Shown in pieces: positions 39,201 to 47,672 of a DNA stretch of 64,000 nucleotides (the stretch's first letter is position 1; each line of letters starts with the position of its first letter). This stretch comes from Alishewanella agri BL06. GTDB lineage: Bacteria > Pseudomonadota > Gammaproteobacteria > Enterobacterales > Alteromonadaceae. Location of the stretch: NCBI RefSeq assembly GCF_000272005.1, contig NZ_AKKU01000026.1, positions 372,001 through 436,000 on the forward strand, written 5' to 3'. Position numbers and translations under genes: made by a program. Below the pieces are notes generated by a model. That model was given only the letters and a program-made list of their open reading frames with translations. It was not told the DNA's origin and ran no database searches.

Positions 39201-40791
39201 CCGGGTGCTGATAAATCAGCTCGACCTGCTCGCTAGCGGGCGTGTAACGCCAGAGTTGATCGGCGGTACTTAGCAACAGGCTTTCGCCATTATCGGCGCT
39301 ACCAAGAAACTCGCCAAAAAAATCCATCGGTAACGTCTGGGTTAGCTGGCTAAGTTCCTGAAGTTTACCTTGCTCAGGCCAGTAGCGGTAGAGCTGCTTA
39401 CGCTGCACAAAGAGTAGCGATTGTTGAAACTGCACTAAGGAATGTGCACCACGACCTAAAATATCCTGTATTTCAACCGGCAACGGCAGTAACTCACCGC
39501 TGCGGCTGTTCAGCCCCTGGATCCCTTCGGCTGTTTCCAGCCATAAGATATCGTTCAGCGCTATCACGCGGCGCACTCTGCCCTGACGCAAATTTTGTGT
39601 TGGGTTTGGGTTCGCCAACAAAGGGATGACTGTGCCGGTATCCGGATGCAATTGGTTTAAACCGTTCTCAGTTCCCAGCCACAGTGTGTTGGCCGTACTG
39701 AGCAGGCTATTTACACTGTCATGACTCAAAGCATAGCCATTACGGTTCGACCAGCTGGCGAAAGCCTCGGTTTGTGGATGCCAGTAATAAGCCCCGTCAC
39801 TGCGATTGCCCAGCCAGAAGCCGCCATTATTATCGGTTGCCACATCAATAATAGTATTGTCGCTGACCGTCTGATTACTGGTACTAAAGCACAAGATCAG
39901 TTGGGGTGCTTGCATCCCGGCTTGGTAGCGATAGAGTCCCTGATCGGTGGCGATATAGAGTTCGTCTAGCAGTTGGCGTAGTTGCCAGATATTGCGCTCA
40001 GCAAAAACGGTGTGTGCCTGGTAGGGCGTGCCATGCTGCAGGAAGCGTTGCAAAGCCTGACGTTCGATCGCATATAAACCACTGACGGTGCCGACATACA
40101 GATGTGTCTCTGTCAGCAGTAAATTCTTAGTATGCTGTTGTTCTGCGCTCGGTGCTGTGATCTCGGCTGGCAAATGCGGCAGATACTGGTGCACACCGCT
40201 GTTAAGATCGAGGTGAATAACGCCGTTAAAAGCTGCGATAAACAGCTGTTGCTGCTGCAACATTAAATGCCGGATCCAGCCCGCAGGGTAGCCCAGCGTC
40301 TCTAAGTCGAAAATTTTTGTCAGATTTTTATCGCTGATCTTAAGCCGATAGATAGCTTGATTGACGACAAACAGCAGATGATCGGGATCCTGTTCAATCA
40401 AGGTCAAAATAGTCGATTCAACCGGATGGCCGGGCTCACGTGGTGCGGCAACAAATAATTCGAAGGTGCCGGCCTCGGCATTGTAAAGGTAGAGCCCGGT
40501 ATGATCGGCACTTAGCCAGAGTCGGCCCAGCGAGTCTTCTAAAATATCATTAAAGGCAATTTCAGACAGGCGATGCGTTTGCGCATGCAGCTCAGTGAGT
40601 TTATTGCCATCGAAGCGATTGATACCTCCGGCGGTCGCGATCCATAAAAAGCCGTGCCGATCGACTAATAAATCTTTAACGGTACGGTGCGACAAACCTT
40701 GCTCAGGCGTCAGCGGCAATAACGTTGTCTGCGCCTGCAGCGTAAAGGGGCTACAGCACAGTAATAGCAAGATGACGAACAATTTTACCAC
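36277..40791 (-). CDS. Reg_prop/Y_Y_Y sensor with PAS, GGDEF and EAL domains
   Basis: 1504 residues. Signal peptide, then about 14 Reg_prop beta-propeller repeats (for example GLSHRTVKDLLVDRHGFLWI, split) and a Y_Y_Y domain near residues 690-790, as in hybrid two-component sensors. One membrane helix (SVPALLIYTVLSALLLAWFL, near 780) leads to two PAS domains (FEWLASSNTLESS; QTRDWVVILDTRQRVL), then GGDEF (intact GGDEF, 37345-37359) and EAL (GVEVLLRW; LALDDFGTGYSSLKYLKELP). No histidine kinase or receiver. Both enzymatic domains look complete, so it may make or cleave c-di-GMP in response to a periplasmic ligand. Confidence 0.92.
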   Translation of the reverse strand: MVKLFVILLLLCCSPFTLQAQTTLLPLTPEQGLSHRTVKDLLVDRHGFLWIATAGGINRFDGNKLTELHAQTHRLSEIAFNDILEDSLGRLWLSADHTGLYLYNAEAGTFELFVAAPREPGHPVESTILTLIEQDPDHLLFVVNQAIYRLKISDKNLTKIFDLETLGYPAGWIRHLMLQQQQLFIAAFNGVIHLDLNSGVHQYLPHLPAEITAPSAEQQHTKNLLLTETHLYVGTVSGLYAIERQALQRFLQHGTPYQAHTVFAERNIWQLRQLLDELYIATDQGLYRYQAGMQAPQLILCFSTSNQTVSDNTIIDVATDNNGGFWLGNRSDGAYYWHPQTEAFASWSNRNGYALSHDSVNSLLSTANTLWLGTENGLNQLHPDTGTVIPLLANPNPTQNLRQGRVRRVIALNDILWLETAEGIQGLNSRSGELLPLPVEIQDILGRGAHSLVQFQQSLLFVQRKQLYRYWPEQGKLQELSQLTQTLPMDFFGEFLGSADNGESLLLSTADQLWRYTPASEQVELIYQHPDYQPQLNRYATVMHLAPSGLLWLGIKGAGLFAFDPQTLEQRYHLSVQNKLRSDEILALITDPYGDLWFSSRQGLARVKIADLQVEYFNRADGLAFDDFNPQAVTQLTDGRLAFGGKQGVVLVDTSRLQRTQPPLRVVITDFAVLAGEQQELHGYLNDRVFNLSAKDTGLRINFSAMSFHQNHKLRYRYWLNGQSQSSYPEQSDSQVLFPQLSPGRYQFNVVAISPLTGAQSEPASLYLTIQPPLWRSVPALLIYTVLSALLLAWFLRRRRQQHAVLQQAHQQVSISEQRLNQALSSVNSGAFEWLASSNTLESSRLPRMLGTSELMQRITYQQHCSLIHPDDIANFELQWQKVLEQPGQMLDVTYRMRHQDGRWLWFRDRGRVTEFSAEQQALKLLGTYSNITETKANEEKARLFGEAFQQTRDWVVILDTRQRVLAANQSFCQAFGGIEPYLDSPRVHHLGISLVRRRFYTQLLKTMVKGDHWQGEEQVITPDGRERPTLINVSAVGEQGVSFYVLVFTDITAQKVAEDELRYLANYDALTGLPNRALLMDRILHGIEKAKREKRSLALCFIDLDKFKHINDSLGHDIGDLMLKEVARRLKLTLRDSDTVARLGGDEFVVLLEGYKNNDNISHVARKMLATISEPMQLGSDSVAVSPSIGIAIYPDDALNGTELMKHADVAMYHAKEAGRNNFQFFIKEMNEKAHMQLARETRLRKAIQRQEFINYYQPIIDSREQSIVGVEVLLRWQSSDGMISPAEFIPLAEELRLIVEMTQQLLERALYDMQQWRRAGMNLYLSVNLTTQHLEQPALAESVLALLDKYQLPTVALRFEITESALMRDQQSAIRTMQALSDAGIKLALDDFGTGYSSLKYLKELPLDAIKIDRSFVQDIGIDHNDETIIDAMLGMAGSLGMYCVAEGVETEQQLAFFNKRDCYLIQGFLFSKPLPAAELLALLQSEQFAPTSNRDNDNWQV

Positions 40792-40904
40792 TGCACGATC
40801 CTATGACTGGTAGCTTAGCTTTTATCGTTGGTGCTACACCTTGTTATAAGGTATTGCAACATATACCGGCCGGGCGTGTTTTGTCCAGTCTGCTGTTAGG
40901 CGGC

Positions 40905-41843
40905 TCAGATAGAAGTGATGAGTAAAGTCAGCCCGGCCAGCAGAAACAGCTGGATATAGAGCTGGTAGTCGAGCAACTGCAGTAGGCGGCTAACATCTGC
41001 GGCTGTTGGTTCATAATGCTGCTGTATGCGGTGACGACGTACGGTACCGTGACCGTATTGTGCCGGCCCTCCGAGGCTGACTCTCAGGGTATGACTTAGC
41101 CATCGTAATAACTGATGCTTGGCATAGTTAAAAGGCTCGCCATCGGCTCGAATCGTGGCTGCTGTTGCCCGGCGTAGCCCTTGCAGCCAGAACAAGGCCG
41201 CACCAAGCAAATAAGCCGGAGCATTAAAAAAGGCGGCTAAGCGCGCAGCCGCCTGACCAAAATGCTGGTTAGGCGGCAGTTTTGTTGACCATTGCTGGCT
41301 GGCAACCTGGCTCAACCGGCAAACCAATACCCCTGGCGCGCCAGCCAGCAGATACCAGAAGATGATCGAGGTGAATTGCTGCTGAAACCGCATGGCTAAC
41401 GACTCTAGCAAGGCCTTAGCCAGCCCCATCGCAGACAATGCCTGAGTATCGCGCAGCAACACTAACTGTGCCTGACTGCGTGCCAGACTTAATTGTTGTT
41501 TATGCAGGCTATGGCTGACTTTTTGTGCCAGCTTGCGACAGGCTGGCCAGCTGAAACAGCACAGGATCACAATCGCATCCAGTAACAGTGGCCAGGCAGA
41601 CATCAGGTAAAGCCCGTACCAGCAGCACAATGGCAGTGCCAGTACCAACAGTAAGGCCAGTAAACCGGATAGTCTTTGTTGCTTGGCTGGGCGGCTGAGG
41701 TCCGGGTGAACCTTCAGCGCCAGTTTACGACAAAATGCCGCAAAGAAACTCAGCGGATGATATGCCAAAGGCCAGGGCAGCAATAAACCTGTGACTAACG
41801 AAGCCAGTGCCAAAGCCGCGGGATATAGCAGATATTCTGCCAT
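40905..41843 (-). CDS. CbiB/CobD-like membrane protein
   Basis: 312 residues, multi-helix membrane protein of the CobD/CbiB family, which makes adenosylcobinamide from adenosylcobyric acid. Seen in HPLSFFAAFCRKLALKVHP, LRDTQALSAMGLAKALLESLAMRF and IRADGEPFNYAKHQLLRWL. The DTxxLS part is kept but the typical NxxD before the FW segment is absent (AMRFQQQFTSIIFW). No other cobalamin genes are nearby, so this may be a diverged paralogue. It starts six bases after the mtnN stop, on the same strand. Confidence 0.75.
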   Translation of the reverse strand: MAEYLLYPAALALASLVTGLLLPWPLAYHPLSFFAAFCRKLALKVHPDLSRPAKQQRLSGLLALLLVLALPLCCWYGLYLMSAWPLLLDAIVILCCFSWPACRKLAQKVSHSLHKQQLSLARSQAQLVLLRDTQALSAMGLAKALLESLAMRFQQQFTSIIFWYLLAGAPGVLVCRLSQVASQQWSTKLPPNQHFGQAAARLAAFFNAPAYLLGAALFWLQGLRRATAATIRADGEPFNYAKHQLLRWLSHTLRVSLGGPAQYGHGTVRRHRIQQHYEPTAADVSRLLQLLDYQLYIQLFLLAGLTLLITSI

Positions 41844-41849
41844 CGCGGC

Positions 41850-42560
41850 TTACAGAGTCAAATCGCCAATGGCTGTCAGCAACTCTTGCACCATCGCAGA
41901 GCTGTTACGTGATGCCACCTCCAGGTAAGCCTCAAAGGATTCTGGTGATTCTTTGCCGGCGATGTCGCTAAGACTGCGGATCACCACAAAAGGCGTGTGC
42001 AACATATAGCAGCTTTGCGCAATAGCGGCACCCTCCATTTCTACGGCCAGCATGGCCGGAAATTGGCTGCGGGTTTTGGCAATCCGCTCCGGATCACACA
42101 TAAAGCTGTCGCCGGTTGCGATTAAGCCTTTCTTGGTTTTACAAAATCCCAGCGCAGCGATACTTTGCTCGGCTGCTCTTACCAAAGCCGGATGAGCGAG
42201 AAAGGCGGGAGGCATTTGTGGTACCTGGCCCATTTCATAACCAAAGGCGGTGACGTCAACGTCGTGGTGTCTGACCTCAGTACTGATTACCACATCACCG
42301 ACACTCAGTTCCGGATCGAAACCGCCGGCAGAGCCGGTATTGATGATGCAGTCTGGTTTAAATTGACAAATCATCAGAGTCGTTGCCACGGCCGCAGCAA
42401 CTTTACCAATGCCTGATTGCACCAGCACAACCTGTTTCCCAGCCAGTTCGCCCAGCAAGAAGGTATAACCGCCCAGCTGTTCAGTGCGGCCATTGCTGAT
42501 TTGTTGTTTTAAAAGAGCAACTTCTGGTTCCATTGCTCCGATAATACCGATTAATTGCAT
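41850..42560 (-). CDS. mtnN: 5'-methylthioadenosine/S-adenosylhomocysteine nucleosidase
   Basis: Hydrolyses MTA and SAH to adenine plus the thioribose moiety. The family start [21 protein letters not shown], the [20 protein letters not shown] purine-site region and [12 protein letters not shown] and [11 protein letters not shown] catalytic-Asp region are clear. The frame is open to 42641, but the ATG at 42560 gives the known N-terminus (236 residues). Expressed with the CbiB-like gene. Confidence 0.97.
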   Translation of the reverse strand: MQLIGIIGAMEPEVALLKQQISNGRTEQLGGYTFLLGELAGKQVVLVQSGIGKVAAAVATTLMICQFKPDCIINTGSAGGFDPELSVGDVVISTEVRHHDVDVTAFGYEMGQVPQMPPAFLAHPALVRAAEQSIAALGFCKTKKGLIATGDSFMCDPERIAKTRSQFPAMLAVEMEGAAIAQSCYMLHTPFVVIRSLSDIAGKESPESFEAYLEVASRNSSAMVQELLTAIGDLTL

Positions 42561-42641
42561 CAGTAAATCCAGTTCGATTGAAAAGCCGCATTGTATACCC
42601 AAACAGGGCGCCGATGCGAGCTGAAGCCAGCTGGCAGGCAC

Positions 42642-42666
42642 AAAAAAACGGGGCCTTTCGACCCCG
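42642..42666 (-). terminator. Intrinsic terminator after the pirin gene
   Basis: On the minus strand CGGGGTC-GAAA-GGCCCCG (stem of seven with one G-T pair) followed by TTTTTTT. It ends the pirin gene 12 bases upstream and separates it from mtnN. Confidence 0.85.
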
Positions 42667-42678
42667 GTAGCAAGAATT

Positions 42679-43551
42679 TTACTGATGTAGCTGAATGGTT
42701 TCAGCGGCTTTACCTGAGGTTAAACGCCCGGTCTGATAATCGCGGATTGCCTGTTCGATTTCGCCAACCGTATTCATCACAAAGGGACCGTATTGTACTA
42801 CCGGCTCGCCGATGGGTTTAGCAGCGAGCAAGAGCACCCGGCTGGCAGTAATAGCGGTTAACTCAACTGTACCACTGGTTTCCAATATAGCGGCGTGATG
42901 TTCTTTTACCTTGCTGCCCGCTACGCTAATCTCTCCGGCGAAGGGATAAAGTAACGCATTATGTCCGTCGGGTACCGGAATGCTCAGGCTTTTACCGGCT
43001 TCCAGCGTTAAATCGAAATACAGTGGCGCAGTGCTTAACCCCTGAATAGGGCCAGCCCATTGCTGCGCTGCTTGTTGTAACACGCCGGCGATAACTTTTG
43101 CGCTGATGCCTGGGGCAAGCTCTGCCACAGGGATCTGTTCGGGTGCGATATCGACATAGGCGGCCTCTTTCATTTTCTCTGCCGCTGGCAAGTTTAGCCA
43201 AAGTTGAAAACCGCGCATCAGGCCGGATTCCTGTTGTGGCATTTCGGAGTGAATAATACCGCGCCCTGCCGTCATCCACTGTACGCCGCCACTTTTCAGG
43301 TGACCTTTGTTACCCAGATGATCCTCATGCAGCATATGGCCATCCAACATATAAGTCACCGTTTCAAAACCACGATGCGGGTGGGCCGGAAAACCGGCGA
43401 TATAGTCATTTGCTTGTTCAGAGCCGAAACAGTCCAGCATCAAAAAAGGATCAAGCCGCAGTTGCTGGCTTTGACCCAAGCTACGTTTAATCTTTACGCC
43501 GGCACCGTCAGATACCGTCGCGGCGGCAATAAGTTGTTTAATTTTACGCAT
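42679..43551 (-). CDS. Pirin family protein
   Basis: 290-residue bicupin. N-terminal [26 protein letters not shown] and the metal-binding stretch [52 protein letters not shown] (shown in pieces: [15 protein letters not shown]) carry the pirin His/Glu ligands. Some bacterial pirins have quercetinase activity; others act in transcription. Divergent from the outer-membrane barrel gene, with about 200 bases between. Confidence 0.92.
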   Translation of the reverse strand: MRKIKQLIAAATVSDGAGVKIKRSLGQSQQLRLDPFLMLDCFGSEQANDYIAGFPAHPHRGFETVTYMLDGHMLHEDHLGNKGHLKSGGVQWMTAGRGIIHSEMPQQESGLMRGFQLWLNLPAAEKMKEAAYVDIAPEQIPVAELAPGISAKVIAGVLQQAAQQWAGPIQGLSTAPLYFDLTLEAGKSLSIPVPDGHNALLYPFAGEISVAGSKVKEHHAAILETSGTVELTAITASRVLLLAAKPIGEPVVQYGPFVMNTVGEIEQAIRDYQTGRLTSGKAAETIQLHQ

Positions 43552-43748
43552 GGCATACTCCGGTCTAGGTCAGTCTTGTTATTTAAACCGATATTGATTC
43601 GAATGATAAGCGCAAAACTTGGCCTGATAAGTTCAATTTTATCGAATATTAGGGCGAGCTGGCATGATTCAGAGTTGGTTCAGCCATCGGGTTTAAACTT
43701 GTGCCGCGAGTTGCAGCAGGCCAGCTGCGTTGAACAAGGAGTAAGATT

Positions 43749-44285
43749 ATGAATAAATTACTGATCGCCGTCGCCACAGCACTGACGGTTGCGAGCTTAC
43801 CGGCGACCGCAGATATTCGTTGGAACTATATTGGCGCAGGCTATACTGATGCTGCCGGCGATGGTCCTTATATTGAGGGCTCGGTGCAAATTGCGCCGGC
43901 CTGGGTGTTGCGGGCGGATTATAGCCGGCAATCGGTGGGACGTTTCGATTTTAACGTGATCGATGTAGGAGTCCGCTATTTAACGGGCTTTAAGCTCGAC
44001 TTTTCGCCACAAAGCCAAACCTACCTGTTAGCGGGCCTGGATTCATACTCGGGCGATGCTGATGAAACGGGCGCCTATTTTGGTGCCGGTGTTAAGCATG
44101 CGTTAAGCCCGCAAGCCGAACTGTTTACGGAAGCAAGCTATCATACGATTGCTGATAATTATAGCAGTCTGGCTGGTGGTATCGCTTTCTATCTCAGTCC
44201 GGATTGGGCAGTGCGTAGTAGTTTGGCGTTAAACAGTGGCGACACGAAGAACGAATTCCGCTTTGGTGTTTCTTACCAGTTTTAG
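43749..44285 (+). CDS. Small outer-membrane beta-barrel protein
   Basis: 178 residues: signal peptide (AVATALTVASLPATA-D) and alternating hydrophobic/polar beta strands, e.g. WNYIGAGYTDAAGDGPYIEG, VLRADYSRQSVG, TYLLAGLDSYSG, ending in Phe (FRFGVSYQF), the Bam signal for barrel assembly. Probably an eight-stranded porin-like OmpA/OprB-type barrel of unknown role. A strong AAGGAG site sits seven bases before the ATG. Followed by a terminator. Confidence 0.85.
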   Translation: MNKLLIAVATALTVASLPATADIRWNYIGAGYTDAAGDGPYIEGSVQIAPAWVLRADYSRQSVGRFDFNVIDVGVRYLTGFKLDFSPQSQTYLLAGLDSYSGDADETGAYFGAGVKHALSPQAELFTEASYHTIADNYSSLAGGIAFYLSPDWAVRSSLALNSGDTKNEFRFGVSYQF

Positions 44286-44300
44286 ACCCTTGCAACGCAA

Positions 44301-44336
44301 AACTGACGCTCGCCCCAGTTAGGCGTCAGTTTTTGT
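44301..44336 (+). terminator. Intrinsic terminator after the barrel gene
   Basis: Stem AACTGACGC / GCGTCAGTT (44301-44309, 44323-44331) followed by TTTTG, 15 bases after the stop codon. Confidence 0.85.
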
Positions 44337-44432
44337 TACATTTTTATTCAACAACAGTTGCGGCAAGGCATTGCAGTTGCTCGCTCAGGCTTCTAAGATA
44401 CGCATTCTGCCACTCATGTTGGGGGTTTGTTA

Positions 44433-44777
44433 ATGCTGGATGATTTTTTTATTCAAATAAGTACCGAGCCGGATAGCCTGAGCTTTGCGCAAACTATCGC
44501 TGTCATTGATCAGCACTACGATTTTACGCCGGTAGCATTTCAAAATGGTGAACTGCAAAACCAGGCAGGTGAAAATACCGGTTCCTGCAAAATTCTGGCT
44601 TTTGCCCAATTACATCAGTTATCAGAAGCCCAAACACTGCAACTTTTCGGCGAGTACTATCGCCAGGTGATGGATACGCCCAGCGGCACCGATCATCAGA
44701 ATATCCGCAATTTCCAGCGCAGTGGCTGGGACGGGGTAAAGTTTAACGCTGCAGCACTGCACCTGAAAAATAATTAA
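44433..44777 (+). CDS. HopJ family protein
   Basis: 114 residues matching the HopJ type III effector-annotated family (ISTEPDSLSFAQTIAVIDQHYDFTPVAFQNG, read in parts; GENTGSCKILAFAQLHQLS; LFGEYYRQVMDTPSGTDHQNIRNF). The name comes from Pseudomonas syringae, but homologues are common in bacteria without a type III system, and none is seen here. A cytosolic housekeeping role is likelier. The ATG at 44433 has GGGGG upstream; a TTG two codons earlier is the alternative. Confidence 0.85.
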   Translation: MLDDFFIQISTEPDSLSFAQTIAVIDQHYDFTPVAFQNGELQNQAGENTGSCKILAFAQLHQLSEAQTLQLFGEYYRQVMDTPSGTDHQNIRNFQRSGWDGVKFNAAALHLKNN

Positions 44778-44849
44778 TTTTTAATCTGAGTGGCGAAGTG
44801 TTAACTGCTTGCTAAGCTGAAATAAGACTCAGTAGCAAGCAGGAAGCCT

Positions 44850-46406
44850 ATGCGTATTAACCAACCCGTTACCCAGCAAGAACGCACCTTTAGCCCCGAT
44901 GTTAAATTAATCTCTACCACCGATTTACGCGGCATTATTCAGCATTGCAATGATGATTTTGTGAAGATCAGTGGCTTCACCCGTGATGAGCTGATCGGTC
45001 AACCCCATAATATCGTGCGGCACCCGGATATGCCGCCGCTGGCATATAAGATTATGTGGGAGCACTTGAAGGCGGGGCGTCCGTGGATGGGGTTGGTAAA
45101 AAATCGCAGTAAAAATGGCGATTATTATTGGGTTGATGCCTATGTCACGCCGGTAACTGAACATGGCAAGGTAATTGGTTATGAATCGGTTCGTTCCTGC
45201 CCCAGCCGGCAAAATGTGGAACGGGCCGATAAGCTTTACCAAGCCATTAACGCCGGCAAATATACCAGCCGTCACTGGCACTTTAATGCTGAAAAAGCCT
45301 TTTTACTGCTTGCCGCACTGGCTCTGGTGCTGGGTTACTGGCTGCTGCCCCCGAGCGCTCTCTGTGCGTTGTTGTTACTACTATTAATCAGCCAGATCGT
45401 ACTAGCCCACTTTAGCCGCAAAAGTACGCTGCATAGTTTAGAAGTCTTATTGAAGAATGCCTTTAAACATGAATTGGCGGTGTTAACCTTTACTGATGAT
45501 GAGCTGGATCTCGGGGCGTTGAAAGTCAGTATTATGAGTTCGGAAGCGCATCTTGGCGCAGTATTAACACGGATTGAAGATGCAGCTAAAGCCGTTTCTC
45601 AGCAAGCAGAGCTGGGGCAGCAGCAAGCGAATGCCAGCCGGCAAAAAATTCATCTGCAGCAGCAAGAAACAGATCAAACCGCCGCCGCGATGCATCAAAT
45701 GACCACCACTATTAATGAAGTCTCTGGCCATGTGCAGGAAACGGCGGGCCGGGCAGAGCACGCTAACGAACTGGCCGTATTGGGGCGGGATGCCGCTCGG
45801 ACGACCCGAAAAGCGATCGAGGCGTTGCGGCAAACGGTTGCCGAGATCGCGAATTCGGTAACAGAGGTGTCTGAGCAAACACAGAAAATAGCCACGGTAG
45901 CGCAGATGATTGAACAAATTGCCGAGCAAACCAATTTGTTGGCACTAAATGCCGCTATTGAAGCGGCACGCGCAGGAGAGCAAGGCCGCGGCTTTGCCGT
46001 AGTAGCGGATGAAGTGCGTAACTTAGCTCAACGCACTCAAGGTTCTACTAAAGAAATTCATACGATTATCCACGAGCTGGGAAGTCGGGCACAGCATGCG
46101 GTTAAAGTGGCGGCGGCGGGGACAGAGGGCGCCGAAAGCGGTTTGCAACAAGTGCGGCAAACTGCCGAGATGTTAAACGGTATATCGGAAGCGGTGGAAG
46201 CTATTACGCAAATGGCGTTACAGATGGCGACGGCGGTAGAGCAGCAAGCCCATGTTGCTGAAAGTGTAAATCAGCAGGTGGTCAATATTGCGGATTTATC
46301 GACGCAAAGTTTGCATCAAGCCGATGCATCGGCAGCAACTACCCAACAAATGCAACGTATTGCACATGAGCTGCATGAGTTAGTCGTAAGATTTAAACGG
46401 CAATAA
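44850..46406 (+). CDS. Methyl-accepting chemotaxis protein with N-terminal PAS (Aer-like)
   Basis: 518 residues. A PAS domain starts at once ([44 protein letters not shown] read in parts; WVDAYVTPV), as in Aer-type energy or redox sensors, followed by two close membrane helices (residues about 149-187) and a cytoplasmic signalling domain with the tip [20 protein letters not shown] and [20 protein letters not shown]. There is no periplasmic ligand domain. A terminator-like hairpin follows. Confidence 0.95.
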   Translation: MRINQPVTQQERTFSPDVKLISTTDLRGIIQHCNDDFVKISGFTRDELIGQPHNIVRHPDMPPLAYKIMWEHLKAGRPWMGLVKNRSKNGDYYWVDAYVTPVTEHGKVIGYESVRSCPSRQNVERADKLYQAINAGKYTSRHWHFNAEKAFLLLAALALVLGYWLLPPSALCALLLLLLISQIVLAHFSRKSTLHSLEVLLKNAFKHELAVLTFTDDELDLGALKVSIMSSEAHLGAVLTRIEDAAKAVSQQAELGQQQANASRQKIHLQQQETDQTAAAMHQMTTTINEVSGHVQETAGRAEHANELAVLGRDAARTTRKAIEALRQTVAEIANSVTEVSEQTQKIATVAQMIEQIAEQTNLLALNAAIEAARAGEQGRGFAVVADEVRNLAQRTQGSTKEIHTIIHELGSRAQHAVKVAAAGTEGAESGLQQVRQTAEMLNGISEAVEAITQMALQMATAVEQQAHVAESVNQQVVNIADLSTQSLHQADASAATTQQMQRIAHELHELVVRFKRQ

Positions 46407-46407
46407 C

Positions 46408-46444
46408 AAAAGGGCGGCAGCAATAACCTGAGCTATTGCTGCCG
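46408..46444 (-). terminator. Hairpin between the MCP and the small YjfB-like gene
   Basis: CGGCAGCAATA / TATTGCTGCCG (46415-46425, 46434-46444) with an eight-base loop. Read on the minus strand a CCCTTTTGTT run follows, so it fits a terminator for the 64-residue gene; it also lies just past the chemoreceptor stop. Confidence 0.65.
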
Positions 46445-46458
46445 ACACCAGCCGGTGA

Positions 46459-46653
46459 TTACACCGTGATATTAATGTTCTGGCCAATATTCCCCACCGG
46501 CTGTGCCGCTGAGGTTTGCTCTACAGTTTGCATAGCACTTTGTACCAACATGTTGGTCATTTGTGCTTGCTGATTCTGTTGTTTCTTGGCCATAACAGCG
46601 CCCAATACTTCGAAAGCCTGGGCAGACGCCAGAGCGCCAACGGATTGACTCAT
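46459..46653 (-). CDS. Small YjfB-like protein
   Basis: 64 residues: MSQSVGALASAQAFEVLGAV, a Gln-rich helical middle (AKKQQNQQAQMTNMLVQSAM) and an ending QPVGNIGQNINITV that resembles the G-x-x-I-D-I-x-V end of YjfB-type motility-associated proteins. The near-perfect AGGAGG site places the start at 46653, not at the upstream in-frame codon 46674. It lies beside a chemoreceptor gene, which fits but does not prove a motility link. Confidence 0.55.
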   Translation of the reverse strand: MSQSVGALASAQAFEVLGAVMAKKQQNQQAQMTNMLVQSAMQTVEQTSAAQPVGNIGQNINITV

Positions 46654-46810
46654 TTTTCCTCCTGTTAGCAACACGTCATCAGCTTATCGGCCTCAGCGAC
46701 AATAACTTTAGCGAAAAAACACTATTTAAGCTTTCAGGAAAGGGTGAATGCCGCCTGTTGCAGCAGGCGGCATTCGATCTTAGCGCGGAGTGACTCATTT
46801 CTCCTGTGCG

Positions 46811-47482
46811 TTAAGAAGCCTGGATCAGTGCGGTCGATTGCGCTCTGATTTGGGAGTGAGACAAGGCCGGAGTTGGCAAACGGTTAACCGGCGCTGGCAT
46901 TGTTGTTTTGCTTAGTTGTGGCTTTAGCGAACGAATCGGCCGGGTCGGGCCTTTTTTCACTAAGCCTTTTAACATCGGTTCGGCTTTTGGTGCTGGCTTA
47001 CCTAACTTAGCCGCCAGCGCTGCTTGTAAATCCGTCACAGTATAGCCGGCTTTAATCGCAATTCGCAGATAAGGAATGCCGGCTGTCTCCAGGGCACCAC
47101 TGACGAACCAGTCCGGCACAGCTTTATGCCCTTCGCGGTGTTTGGCATTGACTAAATCGATTACGGCTATGGCTTTCATCGTTTCAGGCTCACAAAGCAA
47201 AAAGTCCAGATATTTGGCATTCAGCTTGAGCAGGATACTGCGTCTGGCTTTCTCTGTTGCGCTATCCCGCACATCTAACACATCAGCCAGTTTGACCCGG
47301 TTAATAATTTTGTAATCGGATGCTACGGCTTTCTCTAGTAAGCTTAAAAATGAACGTTCAACCGGGCTAAATAAGGCCGCTTTGGGCGCAACCTGAAAGG
47401 GGTTGCTATTGTCAATAAAACGGCTGGCGACCAGGGCAACCAGCACCACCAGCAAAACTAATAACAGCATGACAAATTCCAT
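46811..47482 (-). CDS. DUF2726 membrane-anchored protein
   Basis: 223 residues. An N-terminal membrane helix (VMLLLVLLVVLVALVASRFI) precedes a DUF2726 domain (LFSPVERSFLSLLEKAVASDYKIINRVKLADVL; FLLCEPETMKAIAVIDLVN; AGIPYLRIAIKAGYTVTDLQ), a restriction-endonuclease-like fold found alone or with topoisomerase-type zinc fingers. A Lys/Pro-rich tail follows. Function unknown. Confidence 0.85.
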   Translation of the reverse strand: MEFVMLLLVLLVVLVALVASRFIDNSNPFQVAPKAALFSPVERSFLSLLEKAVASDYKIINRVKLADVLDVRDSATEKARRSILLKLNAKYLDFLLCEPETMKAIAVIDLVNAKHREGHKAVPDWFVSGALETAGIPYLRIAIKAGYTVTDLQAALAAKLGKPAPKAEPMLKGLVKKGPTRPIRSLKPQLSKTTMPAPVNRLPTPALSHSQIRAQSTALIQAS

Positions 47483-47672
47483 GCATCCTCCGACGAAAAA
47501 TTGACAAGACCACTAAGGTAGTAATTTCTAAGCATAAGCTGTGCCACAATTATGGTTGCTTCCGCTATTTTGATATTTTCTGTAAGAATGCTTGTCATAG
47601 TCGCCATTAATGGCTTTTATGAAGAAATCCGGCTTATAGTAACTTCATCTGAAACAGTACAGAGGCAGCAAC

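Noticed and set aside
43560-43740. Imperfect inverted repeat (ATTCGAATGATAA with TTATCGAATATT) between the pirin and barrel genes
   Set aside because: The arms do not match well and no known operator fits; it may be chance in AT-rich DNA.
44433-44777. HopJ as evidence for a type III secretion system
   Set aside because: No secretion genes are present and the family is common in non-pathogens; the name is historical.
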